Positions 17,307 to 24,792 of a DNA stretch of 37,772 bases are shown piece by piece (the stretch's first letter is position 1; the number at the start of each line of letters is the position of its first letter). A program made the translations under genes and the position numbers. The notes under the pieces were generated by a model. The model ran no database searches. It was not told the origin of the DNA and was given only the letters and a program-made list of their open reading frames with translations. The stretch is from Pseudorhizobium endolithicum (lineage in GTDB: Bacteria; Pseudomonadota; Alphaproteobacteria; Rhizobiales; Rhizobiaceae): the NCBI RefSeq assembly GCF_902153245.2, contig NZ_CABFWF030000014.1, positions 453,199-490,970 on the forward strand. The letters are read 5' to 3'.

Positions 17307-18178
17307 GCCGGCCGCACTCCCATTCTCCGATCGATCATCCGTGCGCCGATCCCGACGATGGTGACCAGCATGGCGGCCAGTACCGAGCCTGCAATCAGGG
17401 CGGCCCACATATCGATCGTCTGGCTGTAGTAGGAACCGGCGAGAAGCTTCGAGCCGATACCGGCGGCGGCACCCGTCGGGAGTTCCGCGACGATGGCGCC
17501 GACGAGGCTCGCCGCCACCGCGACCTTCATGGAGGTGAAGAGAAAGGGCATGGAGGCAGGCACCCGAAGCTTCCAGAAGGTCTGCCAGGTACTGGCATTG
17601 TAGGTGCGCATCAGGTCGAGATGGATGAGGTCGGGCGAGCGCAGGCCCTTCACCATGCCGACCGCGACGGGGAAGAAGGAGAGATAGGTGGAGATCAGCG
17701 CCTTGGGGATCAGGCCAGTCACGTTCACCGCCGCCAGCACCACCACGACCATCGGTGCGATCGCCAGGATCGGCACGGTCTGCGAGGCGATGATCCAGGG
17801 CATCAGGCTGCGGTCGAGCGCCTTCACATGCACGATGCCGACCGCGATCACGATGCCCAGCAGCGTCCCGAAGGCGAAGCCCGCAAGCGTCGAGGAGAGG
17901 GTCACCCAGGAATGGTAGACGAGGCTTCGGTTGCTCGTCACCTTTCTGAGGAAGGTGTTCTCGAACACGTTCACCGCCACCTGGTGCGGCGCCGGCACGA
18001 CCGGCTTCGGCTGAGACAGCGTCTTGCCGATGAACTCCATGGTCGTGGAGGTGACGTCTCCCCGCCGGTCGAGGTCGCGCTGGAACGGCGCATTCATCCA
18101 GATCGCGGCCGCGTACCAGATAGCAATGATGGCCGCGACAATGGTGAGGATCGGCAGGACGCGGGAGTTGGAGGTCAT
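17303..18178 (-). CDS. ABC transporter permease, 291 aa
   Basis: Membrane subunit of the same importer: N-terminal helix VLPILTIVAAIIAIWYAAAIW, a periplasmic stretch, then a five-helix BPD_transp_1 core with the EAA-like coupling segment LRVPASMPFLFTSMKVAVAASLVGAIVAELPTG. Two different permeases in one operon imply a heterodimer. Its ATG overlaps the stop of the DUF559 gene (ATGA at 18175-18178), and its own stop overlaps the next permease start. Confidence 0.92.
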   Translation of the reverse strand: MTSNSRVLPILTIVAAIIAIWYAAAIWMNAPFQRDLDRRGDVTSTTMEFIGKTLSQPKPVVPAPHQVAVNVFENTFLRKVTSNRSLVYHSWVTLSSTLAGFAFGTLLGIVIAVGIVHVKALDRSLMPWIIASQTVPILAIAPMVVVVLAAVNVTGLIPKALISTYLSFFPVAVGMVKGLRSPDLIHLDLMRTYNASTWQTFWKLRVPASMPFLFTSMKVAVAASLVGAIVAELPTGAAAGIGSKLLAGSYYSQTIDMWAALIAGSVLAAMLVTIVGIGARMIDRRMGVRPA

Positions 18179-18555
18179 TTCAACTCCCTCTTCAGAAACG
18201 GAGAGGCATGTCTTTCCACTGTCAGAAAAACGAAATCCGGCCGTTCTAAGACCTGTGCATTCTCGAAGCGGAGCACGGTGAAGCCTTGGCTTTTCAGGAA
18301 GGCATCACGGCGCAAGTCGTGACTGCGGCCAATGTCGCTCTCGTGAGAATCCCCATCTACCTCAACGATAAGGCGGGCTGACAGCCAGGCGAAGTCCGCA
18401 ATATAGGGTCCGATCGGAGTTTCGCGGCGGAAGCGGGCACCGTAAGGACGAAGGTCGCGAAGCATGCTCCACATGGCCGCTTCCGCTTTTGTGAGCTCTC
18501 GTCTTAGCTGTTTTGCTCTGCTTCTTGTCTTAGGCGCAATGTTCGAATGGGGCAC
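18175..18555 (-). CDS. DUF559 endonuclease-like protein inserted in the ABC operon
   Basis: 126-aa protein with a DUF559 domain: AKQLRRELTKAEAAMWSMLRDLRPYGARFRRE, then IADFAWLSARLIVEVDGDSHE, followed by RDAFLKSQGFTVLRFENAQVL. The D...E-x-D core resembles Vsr/PD-(D/E)xK nucleases, but activity is not established for the family. GTG 18555 is chosen since GGGAGGTGGA precedes it. The frame stays open further upstream to ATG 18771, through the inverted repeats, overlapping the ATPase end. Its stop overlaps the permease start by 4 bp. It has no obvious link to transport and looks like an acquired gene that kept the operon readable. Confidence 0.8.
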   Translation of the reverse strand: MPHSNIAPKTRSRAKQLRRELTKAEAAMWSMLRDLRPYGARFRRETPIGPYIADFAWLSARLIVEVDGDSHESDIGRSHDLRRDAFLKSQGFTVLRFENAQVLERPDFVFLTVERHASPFLKRELK

Positions 18556-18587
18556 TCCACCTCCCTCCCGTTCGGATGAGCAAGCTT

Positions 18588-18743
18588 CCCCTCCCCAACC
18601 CCTCCCCACAAGGGGGAGGGGCTTAACTCGCCGCTCCGAATGCTGGCTCAATTTGAGGTTGCTCCACCGGGCGACGGTGGGTTGAGCGATGCCGATACGG
18701 CAGTCGGAGCCCCTCCCCCTTGTGGGGAGGGGTTGGGGAGGGG
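18588..18743. repeat. Pair of 36-bp inverted repeats flanking ~84 bp, between ABC ATPase and DUF559 gene
   Basis: Bases 18588-18623 and the reverse complement of 18708-18743 are identical over 36 bases. Each copy is itself a hairpin (CCCCTCCCC, loop ACAAG, GGGGAGGGG). The middle holds another dyad, CCACCG-GGCGA-CGGTGG. This C/T-rich family of dispersed intergenic palindromes is common in Alphaproteobacteria and, from memory, often sits next to DUF559 genes. The unit resembles a MITE-like or REP-like element and could fold into a large cruciform in mRNA between the ATPase and downstream cistrons. Confidence 0.85.
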
Positions 18744-18760
18744 TGTTCAAGCCGCGAACA

Positions 18761-19552
18761 CTATTCCTCATAGCTGTGCCCCGCCCTCAATCCCTCGCGC
18801 ACCCGGTGGGCGATCTCCAGGAATTCCGGCGTTTCGCGGATCTCCAGTGGCCGTTCACGCGGCAGGGTGGATTCGATGACGTCCGTCACCCGTCCGGGGC
18901 GGGGCGACATGACGACGATCTTGGTGGAGAGGTAGACCGCCTCGGGGATCGAGTGGGTGACGAAGCAGATGGTCTTTTCCGTCGCCGCCCAGAGCTTCAG
19001 CAGTTGCGCATTGAGGTGGTCGCGGACGATCTCGTCCAGCGCCCCGAAGGGCTCGTCCATCAAAAGCAGGTCGGCATCGAAGGCGAGCGCCCGGGCGATC
19101 GAGGCACGCTGCTGCATCCCGCCCGACAGCTGCCACGGGTATTTCTTGCCGAAGCCGGAGAGGTTGACGAGATCGAGCGTACGTTCCACGCGCCGCCTCT
19201 GTTCCTCCTTTGGATGTCCCATGATTTCGAGCGGCAGGGCGATGTTCTTCTCGATCGTCCGCCAGGGATAGAGCGCCGGCGCCTGGAAGACATAGCCGTA
19301 GCAGCGTGACTTGCGCGCCTCCTCGGGCGTCATGCCGTTGATGGTGATCTCCCCGGAGGTGTTCCTCTCCAGATCGGCGATAACCCGCAGGAAGGTGGTC
19401 TTGCCGCAGCCGGAGGGACCGATGAAGGAAACGAAGTCGCCTTTCGTTACCTCCAGGTCGACGTCGGACAGCGCGTGCACCGGGCCGTCGCCGGTCTGGA
19501 AGGTGAGGCCCAGCTTTCTGGCCGAGACGACGGAGGCGGGGGAAGCAGTCAT
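18761..19552 (-). CDS. ABC transporter ATP-binding protein (SsuB/TauB/ThiZ type), 263 aa
   Basis: Complete nucleotide-binding subunit: Walker A GPSGCGKTT at residues 45-53, Q-loop FQAPALYPWRTI, signature LSGGMQQR at 142-149, Walker B LLLMDEP at 162-168 and switch histidine in FVTHSIPEA. It is the first gene of the minus-strand importer operon and is divergent from the cupin gene, with 127 bp of shared promoter region. Nearest families are nitrate/sulfonate/pyrimidine-precursor importers. Confidence 0.95.
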   Translation of the reverse strand: MTASPASVVSARKLGLTFQTGDGPVHALSDVDLEVTKGDFVSFIGPSGCGKTTFLRVIADLERNTSGEITINGMTPEEARKSRCYGYVFQAPALYPWRTIEKNIALPLEIMGHPKEEQRRRVERTLDLVNLSGFGKKYPWQLSGGMQQRASIARALAFDADLLLMDEPFGALDEIVRDHLNAQLLKLWAATEKTICFVTHSIPEAVYLSTKIVVMSPRPGRVTDVIESTLPRERPLEIRETPEFLEIAHRVREGLRAGHSYEE

Positions 19553-19679
19553 GCGTTAGGGCCAGTCATGAGTTCTGTGGGTGCGAAATGCGAGGGGCGT
19601 GATATGATCGGGCCTCGTTGCGCCGGGGAGCGGGCCCGCCCGACAGGCGGTGCCGGCAAACGTCCAGGGGAGGAAGCAC

Positions 19680-20093
19680 ATGGATGCCTCATCGAAGCCC
19701 ACCTGCCGGATCGTGAAGCCCGGCTCCACCTATGACGGCAAGCAGGGGTTGAGCTATTTCGAGGGGATCGCGGCGGAGACCGTGGGATCGCAGGGCATCT
19801 GCATGCACCTCCTGACGATTCCGCCCGGCGCGCGCGCCAAGGCGCATCTCCACCAGAGCCACGAGACCGCCATCTACATGCTCTCCGGTTCGGCTCACAC
19901 CTGGTACGGCGACCGGCTGGAGCACCATGTCGCCGTCCATGCCGGTGAACTCTTCTACATTCCGGCCGGGGTGCCGCATCTGCCGGCCAATCTCTCCAAC
20001 ACCCCCTGCACCGCGATCATCGCCCGGACAGATCCCAACGAGCAGGAGAGCGTTGTGCTCCTGCCGGAACTGGATGCGCTGGTGGAGATTTGA
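19680..20093 (+). CDS. Cupin-domain protein, 137 aa
   Basis: Single-domain small cupin with both motifs: HLHQSHETAIYMLSGSA (metal-ligand H, H, E) and GELFYIPAGVPHLPANL (third histidine). The metal site is therefore complete, and an enzyme or small-molecule binding role is possible. ATG 19680 has an excellent GGGGAGGAA site 6 bases upstream. Divergent from the ABC importer and close to pyrimidine catabolism genes, so a role in that pathway is plausible but unproven. A second ribosome site and ATG follow 16 bases after its stop. Confidence 0.8.
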   Translation: MDASSKPTCRIVKPGSTYDGKQGLSYFEGIAAETVGSQGICMHLLTIPPGARAKAHLHQSHETAIYMLSGSAHTWYGDRLEHHVAVHAGELFYIPAGVPHLPANLSNTPCTAIIARTDPNEQESVVLLPELDALVEI

Positions 20094-20098
20094 TTGAC

Positions 20099-20112
20099 AG
20101 GAGGTACTCATG
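20099..20112 (+). promoter_or_regulatory. Orphan ribosome site and ATG after the cupin gene
   Basis: AGGAGGT at 20099-20105 is followed, at ideal spacing, by ATG at 20110, but the frame closes after nine codons (MLPPRRRTL). The opposing AT-richer gene ends exactly here (stop 20108-20110). This looks like the preserved translation start of a gene that once followed the cupin and was replaced. Confidence 0.45.
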
Positions 20113-20791
20113 TTGCCTCCCCGGCGAAGAACCTTATGATCCCAGTGGGATCAACTTCTCGTCCATCTTCCAAGAGCGCCTGACGCAGTTCCCTAAATTG
20201 GAGACGCCCTTTCCGAATCTCGTCGTACTGAGTTTTCGGATCTCCCCCATCCAGGATGTCTAATGCAACACGCAGTACAGCTTTGAGGTATGCGATGTTA
20301 TCCAATAGTCGGAGAATGGCGCCCCGGCTGATTCTAAAGCTTACTACTTCATATCTGTTCTTCGAAACTCGCGTGTATCGGCTCGAGGTGAAGGAAAAAT
20401 CCGTTCCATCGTGCCTAGAAAAGTAGAGACTGCCATGTATGAGATGCTTCCTGGCATCCCATACTTCGTCCATCAGATATCCGATCGCGTTCAGATCTAA
20501 TCGATCATCGGCGTCGCCGCAGGAGCGAAGGCGCCTGTCTTCGATGTAGGCAGAGACTATGAAGTCGACTTTCGCTTCCATCGTGGCTGGAAAATTCGTT
20601 GTCCTGCAAACCAGCGGAGTTCTTGTGTTTCCATAACAAAATAGAAACTTGTCTACGATGTGCTCGAGGCTTGCGCACCGCGCGGTGAAGACGCCCAGTG
20701 CGGCATACATCTTCGCGTCGTGCTCCGACAGATCAAGCTGATCAGTTGGAGCCTTCACCGAGACTTGAATGGGTGCGGTTCCCTCTGGCAT
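20108..20791 (-). CDS. Hypothetical protein, 227 aa, AT-richer than its neighbours
   Basis: I do not recognise the family. The protein is soluble, mixed alpha/beta in appearance, with a helical TARCASLEHIVDKFLFCYGN near residue 40, a DARKHLIHGSLYFSR segment mid-protein and a charged C-terminus. Codon use and base composition are visibly more AT-rich than the flanking genes. ATG 20791 begins 11 bp after the dihydropyrimidinase stop and has only a weak ribosome site. The upstream in-frame extension to 21316 is an arginine/histidine-rich shadow of hydA and was rejected. Probably a horizontally acquired gene at the end of the hyuC-hydA transcription unit. Confidence 0.65.
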   Translation of the reverse strand: MPEGTAPIQVSVKAPTDQLDLSEHDAKMYAALGVFTARCASLEHIVDKFLFCYGNTRTPLVCRTTNFPATMEAKVDFIVSAYIEDRRLRSCGDADDRLDLNAIGYLMDEVWDARKHLIHGSLYFSRHDGTDFSFTSSRYTRVSKNRYEVVSFRISRGAILRLLDNIAYLKAVLRVALDILDGGDPKTQYDEIRKGRLQFRELRQALLEDGREVDPTGIIRFFAGEAT

Positions 20792-20802
20792 GGCCCGTTG
20801 CG

Positions 20803-22257
20803 TCACACCCCGCTCGCTGGGATGCCCGTTCGTTCCACCTTGCGTGGGGCCGTCAGTTCCTTCCAGGTCGACAGCGCCTTGTTGACCGCCTGAAACGGCT
20901 CGCGCTTGACGAACTTGCCGTGGCCTTCCTGCGTCCTGACCGTGCTTTCCTCGATGGCCACGACCCCGCGCGTCAGCGTGTAGCGCGGCAGGCCGGCGAC
21001 CTCCTTGCCCTCGAAGACATTGTAATCGATCGCCGACTGCTGGGATTTCGCGGAAATCGTCTTCGAGCGTTTGGGATCCCAGACGACGATATCGGCATCG
21101 GCGCCGACCAGGATGGCGCCTTTCCGGGGATAGACGTTGAGGATCTTGGCAATGTTCGTCGAGGTTACGGCCACGAACTCGTTCATGGTGATGCGGCCGG
21201 TGGCAACGCCTTGGGTCCAGAGCATCGGCATGCGATCCTCCAGGCCTCCCGTACCGTTCGGGATCTTGCGGAAGTCGCCGAGGCCGGTGCGCTTCTGGTC
21301 GGTGGTGAAGGCACAATGGTCCGTCGCAACCACCTGCAGCGAGCCGGAGGCGAGGCCGGCCCAGAGACTGTCCTGGTGCTGCTTGTTGCGGAAGGGCGGG
21401 CTCATCACCCGGCGGGCCGCATGGTCCCAGTCCTTGTCGAAATACTCACTCTCGTCGAGCGTCAGGTGCTGGATCAGCGGCTCGCCGTAAACGCGCATGC
21501 CGTTCTGCCGGGCCCGGCGGATTGCCTCGTGCGACTGCTCGCAGGAGGTATGGACGACATAGAGCGGCACGCCCGCCATGTCGGCAATGATGATGGCGCG
21601 GTTGGTTGCCTCGCCCTCGACGGAGGCGGGCCTGGAATAGGCGTGCGCTTCCGGGCCGTCATTGCCCTCGTCCATCAGCTTCTGCTGCATGGCGGCGACG
21701 ACATCGCCGTTTTCCGCATGGACGAGGGGCAGGGCGCCGAGCTCGGCGCAGCGCTGGAAGGACGCGAACATCTCGTCGTCGTTCACCATCAGCGCGCCCT
21801 TGTAGGCCATGAAGTGCTTGAAGGTGTTGATCCCGTGGTTCAGCACCACCGCCTTCATCTCGTTGAACACCTGCTCGCCCCACCAGGTGACGGACATGTG
21901 GAAGGAATAGTCGCAGTTGGCGCGGGTCGCCTTGTTGTCCCAGCGCTTCAGTGCGTCGAGCAGGGATTGGCCGGGTTCGGGCAGGCAGAAGTCGACGACC
22001 ATGGTCGTGCCGCCGGCAAGGGCCGCCCGCGTGCCGCTCTCGAAATCGTCGGCCGAATAGGTCCCCATGAAGGGCATTTCGAGATGGACATGCGGATCGA
22101 TGCCGCCCGGCATGACATAGCAGCCGGTCGCGTCCAGAACCTCGTCGCCGAACAGACTGGGGCCGATCTCGACGATCTTGCCTCCCTCAATCTTGACATC
22201 GGCCTTGTAGGTCAGGTCGGCGGTGACGATGGTTCCGCCCTTGATCACTGTGCTCAT
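20803..22257 (-). CDS. hydA: Dihydropyrimidinase (D-hydantoinase family), 484 aa
   Basis: Zinc amidohydrolase that opens 5,6-dihydrouracil or dihydrothymine to N-carbamoyl-beta-amino acids, the second step of reductive pyrimidine breakdown. Metal ligands H56 and H58 (GGIDPHVHLEMPF), the carbamylated lysine K147 and tyrosine Y152 (TFKHFMAYKG), the later histidines in PLVHAENGD and VVHTSC and the catalytic aspartate in VATDHCAF are all present. The start ATG 22257 gives the standard N-terminus MSTVIKGGTIVTAD, preceded by GAGGGAACGGGA. It follows hyuC and a small coiled-coil gene on the same strand. Confidence 0.95.
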   Translation of the reverse strand: MSTVIKGGTIVTADLTYKADVKIEGGKIVEIGPSLFGDEVLDATGCYVMPGGIDPHVHLEMPFMGTYSADDFESGTRAALAGGTTMVVDFCLPEPGQSLLDALKRWDNKATRANCDYSFHMSVTWWGEQVFNEMKAVVLNHGINTFKHFMAYKGALMVNDDEMFASFQRCAELGALPLVHAENGDVVAAMQQKLMDEGNDGPEAHAYSRPASVEGEATNRAIIIADMAGVPLYVVHTSCEQSHEAIRRARQNGMRVYGEPLIQHLTLDESEYFDKDWDHAARRVMSPPFRNKQHQDSLWAGLASGSLQVVATDHCAFTTDQKRTGLGDFRKIPNGTGGLEDRMPMLWTQGVATGRITMNEFVAVTSTNIAKILNVYPRKGAILVGADADIVVWDPKRSKTISAKSQQSAIDYNVFEGKEVAGLPRYTLTRGVVAIEESTVRTQEGHGKFVKREPFQAVNKALSTWKELTAPRKVERTGIPASGV

Positions 22258-22360
22258 GGTCCCGTTCCCTCTGGTTTTTTCTTGGGGGACCACCGGCCGC
22301 ATCGGGCCGGAGGCCCTATGCTATCGTCGTATTCGTCGTCTCGTGTGGATGTCTTCTCGC

Positions 22361-22588
22361 TCAGGCCTCGACGAGGTCGAGGCGCTTCTCAATCCGGGTA
22401 AGGCGCTCATCCACATGATCCAAGCGCTTCGAAAGGCTTGCGTATTGCGCGGTGAGGCCACCCACCTGATACTCGACAAGTCCGAGCCGTTCCTTGGTCT
22501 CAAGGTGATATTGAGTGTGCAACGCAAGCGTCTCCTGGATGCGCTTGAGTGTCTCGAAAATAAGCTCGTTTGTAACCTTGTCGGACAT
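22361..22588 (-). CDS. Small coiled-coil protein, 75 aa
   Basis: MSDKVTNELIFETLKRIQETLALHTQYHLETKERLGLVEYQV then heptad-rich SLSKRLDHVDERLTRIEKRLDLVEA. It is highly charged with strong coiled-coil heptads in the C-terminal half, no cysteine and no membrane segment. ATG 22588 has AAGGATGA just upstream. It sits between the amidohydrolase and dihydropyrimidinase genes. Similar tiny coiled-coil proteins occur in rhizobia, often near DUF559-type or repeat DNA. Function unknown; oligomerisation or an accessory role is possible. Confidence 0.7.
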   Translation of the reverse strand: MSDKVTNELIFETLKRIQETLALHTQYHLETKERLGLVEYQVGGLTAQYASLSKRLDHVDERLTRIEKRLDLVEA

Positions 22589-22628
22589 CGCTTCATCCTT
22601 CCAGGCGAAGAATATAGAGAAGCTCCGT

Positions 22629-23882
22629 TCACGCGACAATCTCCGCGGTTTCCAGCACTGCGTGGAACAGCACGTCGGCGCCGGCGCTTGCCCAGTCTTT
22701 GGAGATCTCCTCCGCCTCGTTATGCGACAGTCCGCCGACGCAGGGGCACATGATCATCGTGGCCGGCGCCACCTTGGCCGCCCAGCAGGCATCATGGCCG
22801 GCGCCGGAGATGATGTTCATGTGGCTGTAGCCGAGCTTTTCCGCCGCGTCGCGCACGCGGCCGACGAGTACCGGATCGAAGGTCACCGGATCGAAGTGGC
22901 CAACGGCCTCGACGGAGCAGCCGACGCTGAGCTTGTCACAGATCTCGGCCGCCTGCTTCTCGATCTTCGCGCGCATGCGGTCGAGCTTCTCCTGGCTCGG
23001 GGTGCGGATGTCGACCGTGAAGACCACCTTGCCGGGCAGCACGTTGCGCGAATTCGGGGAGAAGAAGACCTGGCCGACGCCGCCAACGGCGCCCGGCTGC
23101 TCCGCCATCGCCACTTCCTGCACCATCTCAAGGATGCGGCTCATGGCAAGCCCGGCATTGACGCGCATGTTCATCGGCGTGGAGCCGGTGTGGGCCTCCC
23201 GCCCGGTCAGCGTAAACTCGAGCCACCAGAGCCCCTGACAGTGCGTGACCACGCCGATCTGCTTGTTCTCGGCCTCGAGGATCGGACCCTGCTCCATGTG
23301 GTATTCAAAGTAGGCGTGCATCTTGCGCGCGCCCACCTCTTCCTCGCCGACCCAGCCGATGCGCTTCAGCTCATCGCCAAATGTCTTGCCGTCCGGATCC
23401 TTGCGCGCATAGGCGTAGTCGAGGTCGTGGACGCCGGCGAAGACGCCGGAGGCCAGCATGGCGGGCGCGAAACGGGCGCCTTCCTCGTTGGTCCAATTGG
23501 TCACCACGATCGGATGCTTCGTCCTGATGCCGAGGTCGTTCAGCGTGCGAACCACTTCCAAGCCCGACAGCACGCCGAGCACGCCGTCATACTTCCCGCC
23601 GGTCGGCTGCGTATCGAGGTGCGAACCGATATAGACCGGCAAGGCATCGGGATCGGTGCCGTCGCGGGTCATGAACATGGTGCCCATCTGGTCAACACCC
23701 ATGGTCAGACCGGCATCGTCGCACCACGCCTTGAAGAGCTTGCGCCCCTCCGCATCCGCATCCGTCAACGTCTGGCGATTGTTGCCGCCGGCAATGCCGG
23801 GGCCGATCTTCGCCATCTCCATGAGCGAATCCCACAACCTGTCGCCATTGATGCGCAGGTTCTCGCCGGGTGCTGCCACCAT
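22629..23882 (-). CDS. hyuC: Zn-dependent M20 amidohydrolase, N-carbamoyl-beta-alanine/L-amino acid type, 417 aa
   Basis: Removes the carbamoyl group from N-carbamoyl-beta-alanine or its 2-methyl analogue, giving the beta-amino acid, CO2 and ammonia (third step of the reductive pathway). The bimetal site motifs are visible: GSHLDTQPTGGKYDGVLGV, NEEGARFAPAM, a histidine in YFEYHMEQGP and the late GGLSHNEAEE. The dimer-domain motif GREAHTGSTPM and SGAGHDA are also typical. ATG 23882 gives the family-length N-terminus. First gene of the minus-strand unit, divergent from rutR. The family also includes L-carbamoylases; the neighbours favour the pyrimidine role. Confidence 0.93.
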   Translation of the reverse strand: MVAAPGENLRINGDRLWDSLMEMAKIGPGIAGGNNRQTLTDADAEGRKLFKAWCDDAGLTMGVDQMGTMFMTRDGTDPDALPVYIGSHLDTQPTGGKYDGVLGVLSGLEVVRTLNDLGIRTKHPIVVTNWTNEEGARFAPAMLASGVFAGVHDLDYAYARKDPDGKTFGDELKRIGWVGEEEVGARKMHAYFEYHMEQGPILEAENKQIGVVTHCQGLWWLEFTLTGREAHTGSTPMNMRVNAGLAMSRILEMVQEVAMAEQPGAVGGVGQVFFSPNSRNVLPGKVVFTVDIRTPSQEKLDRMRAKIEKQAAEICDKLSVGCSVEAVGHFDPVTFDPVLVGRVRDAAEKLGYSHMNIISGAGHDACWAAKVAPATMIMCPCVGGLSHNEAEEISKDWASAGADVLFHAVLETAEIVA

Positions 23883-24007
23883 CAGCTACATCCTCACCTG
23901 TTTTGGGACCGCCTTCGGCGGCCTATGCTGTTCCCGCCGGTTCTTTATTTCCTGCCCCGTCAGCAGTGAAACTCAGCATTGCCTTTGTTGGACTTGTCGC
24001 TGATAAT

Positions 24008-24023
24008 TTGACCGGTTGGTAAA
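24008..24023. promoter_or_regulatory. RutR-like operator between hyuC and rutR
   Basis: TTGACCGGTTGGTAAA matches the known RutR palindrome TTGACCA-NN-TGGTCAA at 12 of its 14 specified positions. It lies in the divergent region ~125 bp from each start, next to a gene encoding a close RutR homologue. Uracil- or thymine-responsive autoregulation and control of hyuC-hydA is the obvious inference. Confidence 0.7.
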
Positions 24024-24139
24024 AACATACAATTTCCGCGCCGCCACTCAAGACGAAAAATCGCAAATCTCACCGCTCGATCAAAAGGGGAGATGCGCGT
24101 CGGGAGGTGGCGGCTGCGGCGGCGGGGGCAGGCGGAGGC

Positions 24140-24784
24140 ATGGCAGTACCGAGGGCGGCGAAGACGCAGCGGCGGACGCGCATCCAGGAGGAGAAGGAGG
24201 AGCGTATCCTCGATGCGGCACTGGAGGTGTTTTCGTCCAGCGGCTTCCGGGGCGCCACCATAGACCAGATCGCCGAAGCGGCGGGCATGTCGAAGCCGAA
24301 CCTCCTCTATTATTTCCGCACCAAGGAGGCGATCTACCGCACTCTCCTGGAGAGCATGCTCTTCATCTGGCTGGAACCGCTGAAGGCGCTGGACGCGGAC
24401 GGAGATCCTGAGGCAGAGATCCGGTCCTATATCCGCCGCAAGCTGGAGATGTCGCGCGATTTTCCGCGCGAGAGCCGGCTCTTCGCCAACGAGATGTTGC
24501 AGGGCGCTCCCCACATCGAAGACGATCTGACGGGGCCGCTCAAGACGCTGGTGGACGAGAAGGCGGAGGTGATCCGCAGTTGGATCAAGGACGGCAAGAT
24601 CGCCCGTTGCGATCCCTATCACCTGATCTTCGCGATCTGGGCGACCACCCAGCACTATGCCGATTTCGATGTCCAGGTGCGCGCGGTGCTGGGGGAAAGG
24701 CGCGCCGGGGAGGGACGCTTCGAGGACGCGGCTCGCTTCCTGGAGCAGCTATTCTTCGAAGGTCTTCGGCCGAAGCAGGCCTAA
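24140..24784 (+). CDS. rutR: TetR family regulator RutR, 214 aa
   Basis: N-terminal TetR helix-turn-helix (ERILDAALEVFSSSGFRGATIDQIAEAAGMSKPNLLYYFRTKEAIY), then a ligand domain with RutR-specific blocks: SMLFIWLEPLKAL, RKLEMSRDFPRESRLFANEMLQGAP, LTGPLKTLVDEKAEVI, DPYHLIFAIWATTQHYADF and FEGLRP at the C-terminus. E. coli RutR binds uracil and thymine and controls pyrimidine genes. ATG 24140 is used; a GTG at 24107 is an alternative behind GGGAGG. Divergent from hyuC with an operator between them. Convergent with the trehalose synthase-like gene, 8 bp apart. Confidence 0.93.
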   Translation: MAVPRAAKTQRRTRIQEEKEERILDAALEVFSSSGFRGATIDQIAEAAGMSKPNLLYYFRTKEAIYRTLLESMLFIWLEPLKALDADGDPEAEIRSYIRRKLEMSRDFPRESRLFANEMLQGAPHIEDDLTGPLKTLVDEKAEVIRSWIKDGKIARCDPYHLIFAIWATTQHYADFDVQVRAVLGERRAGEGRFEDAARFLEQLFFEGLRPKQA

Positions 24785-24792
24785 GCCTTCTT

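Noticed and set aside
18555..18771. N-terminal 72-codon extension of the DUF559 frame as real coding sequence
   Set aside because: It simply translates the inverted repeats (PLPTRGRG and its opposite), and a GTG with a ribosome site begins the conserved domain. Readthrough remains possible.
20698..22401. 567-codon plus-strand frame opposite hydA
   Set aside because: Antisense shadow of hydA with low-complexity composition and no ribosome site or domain.
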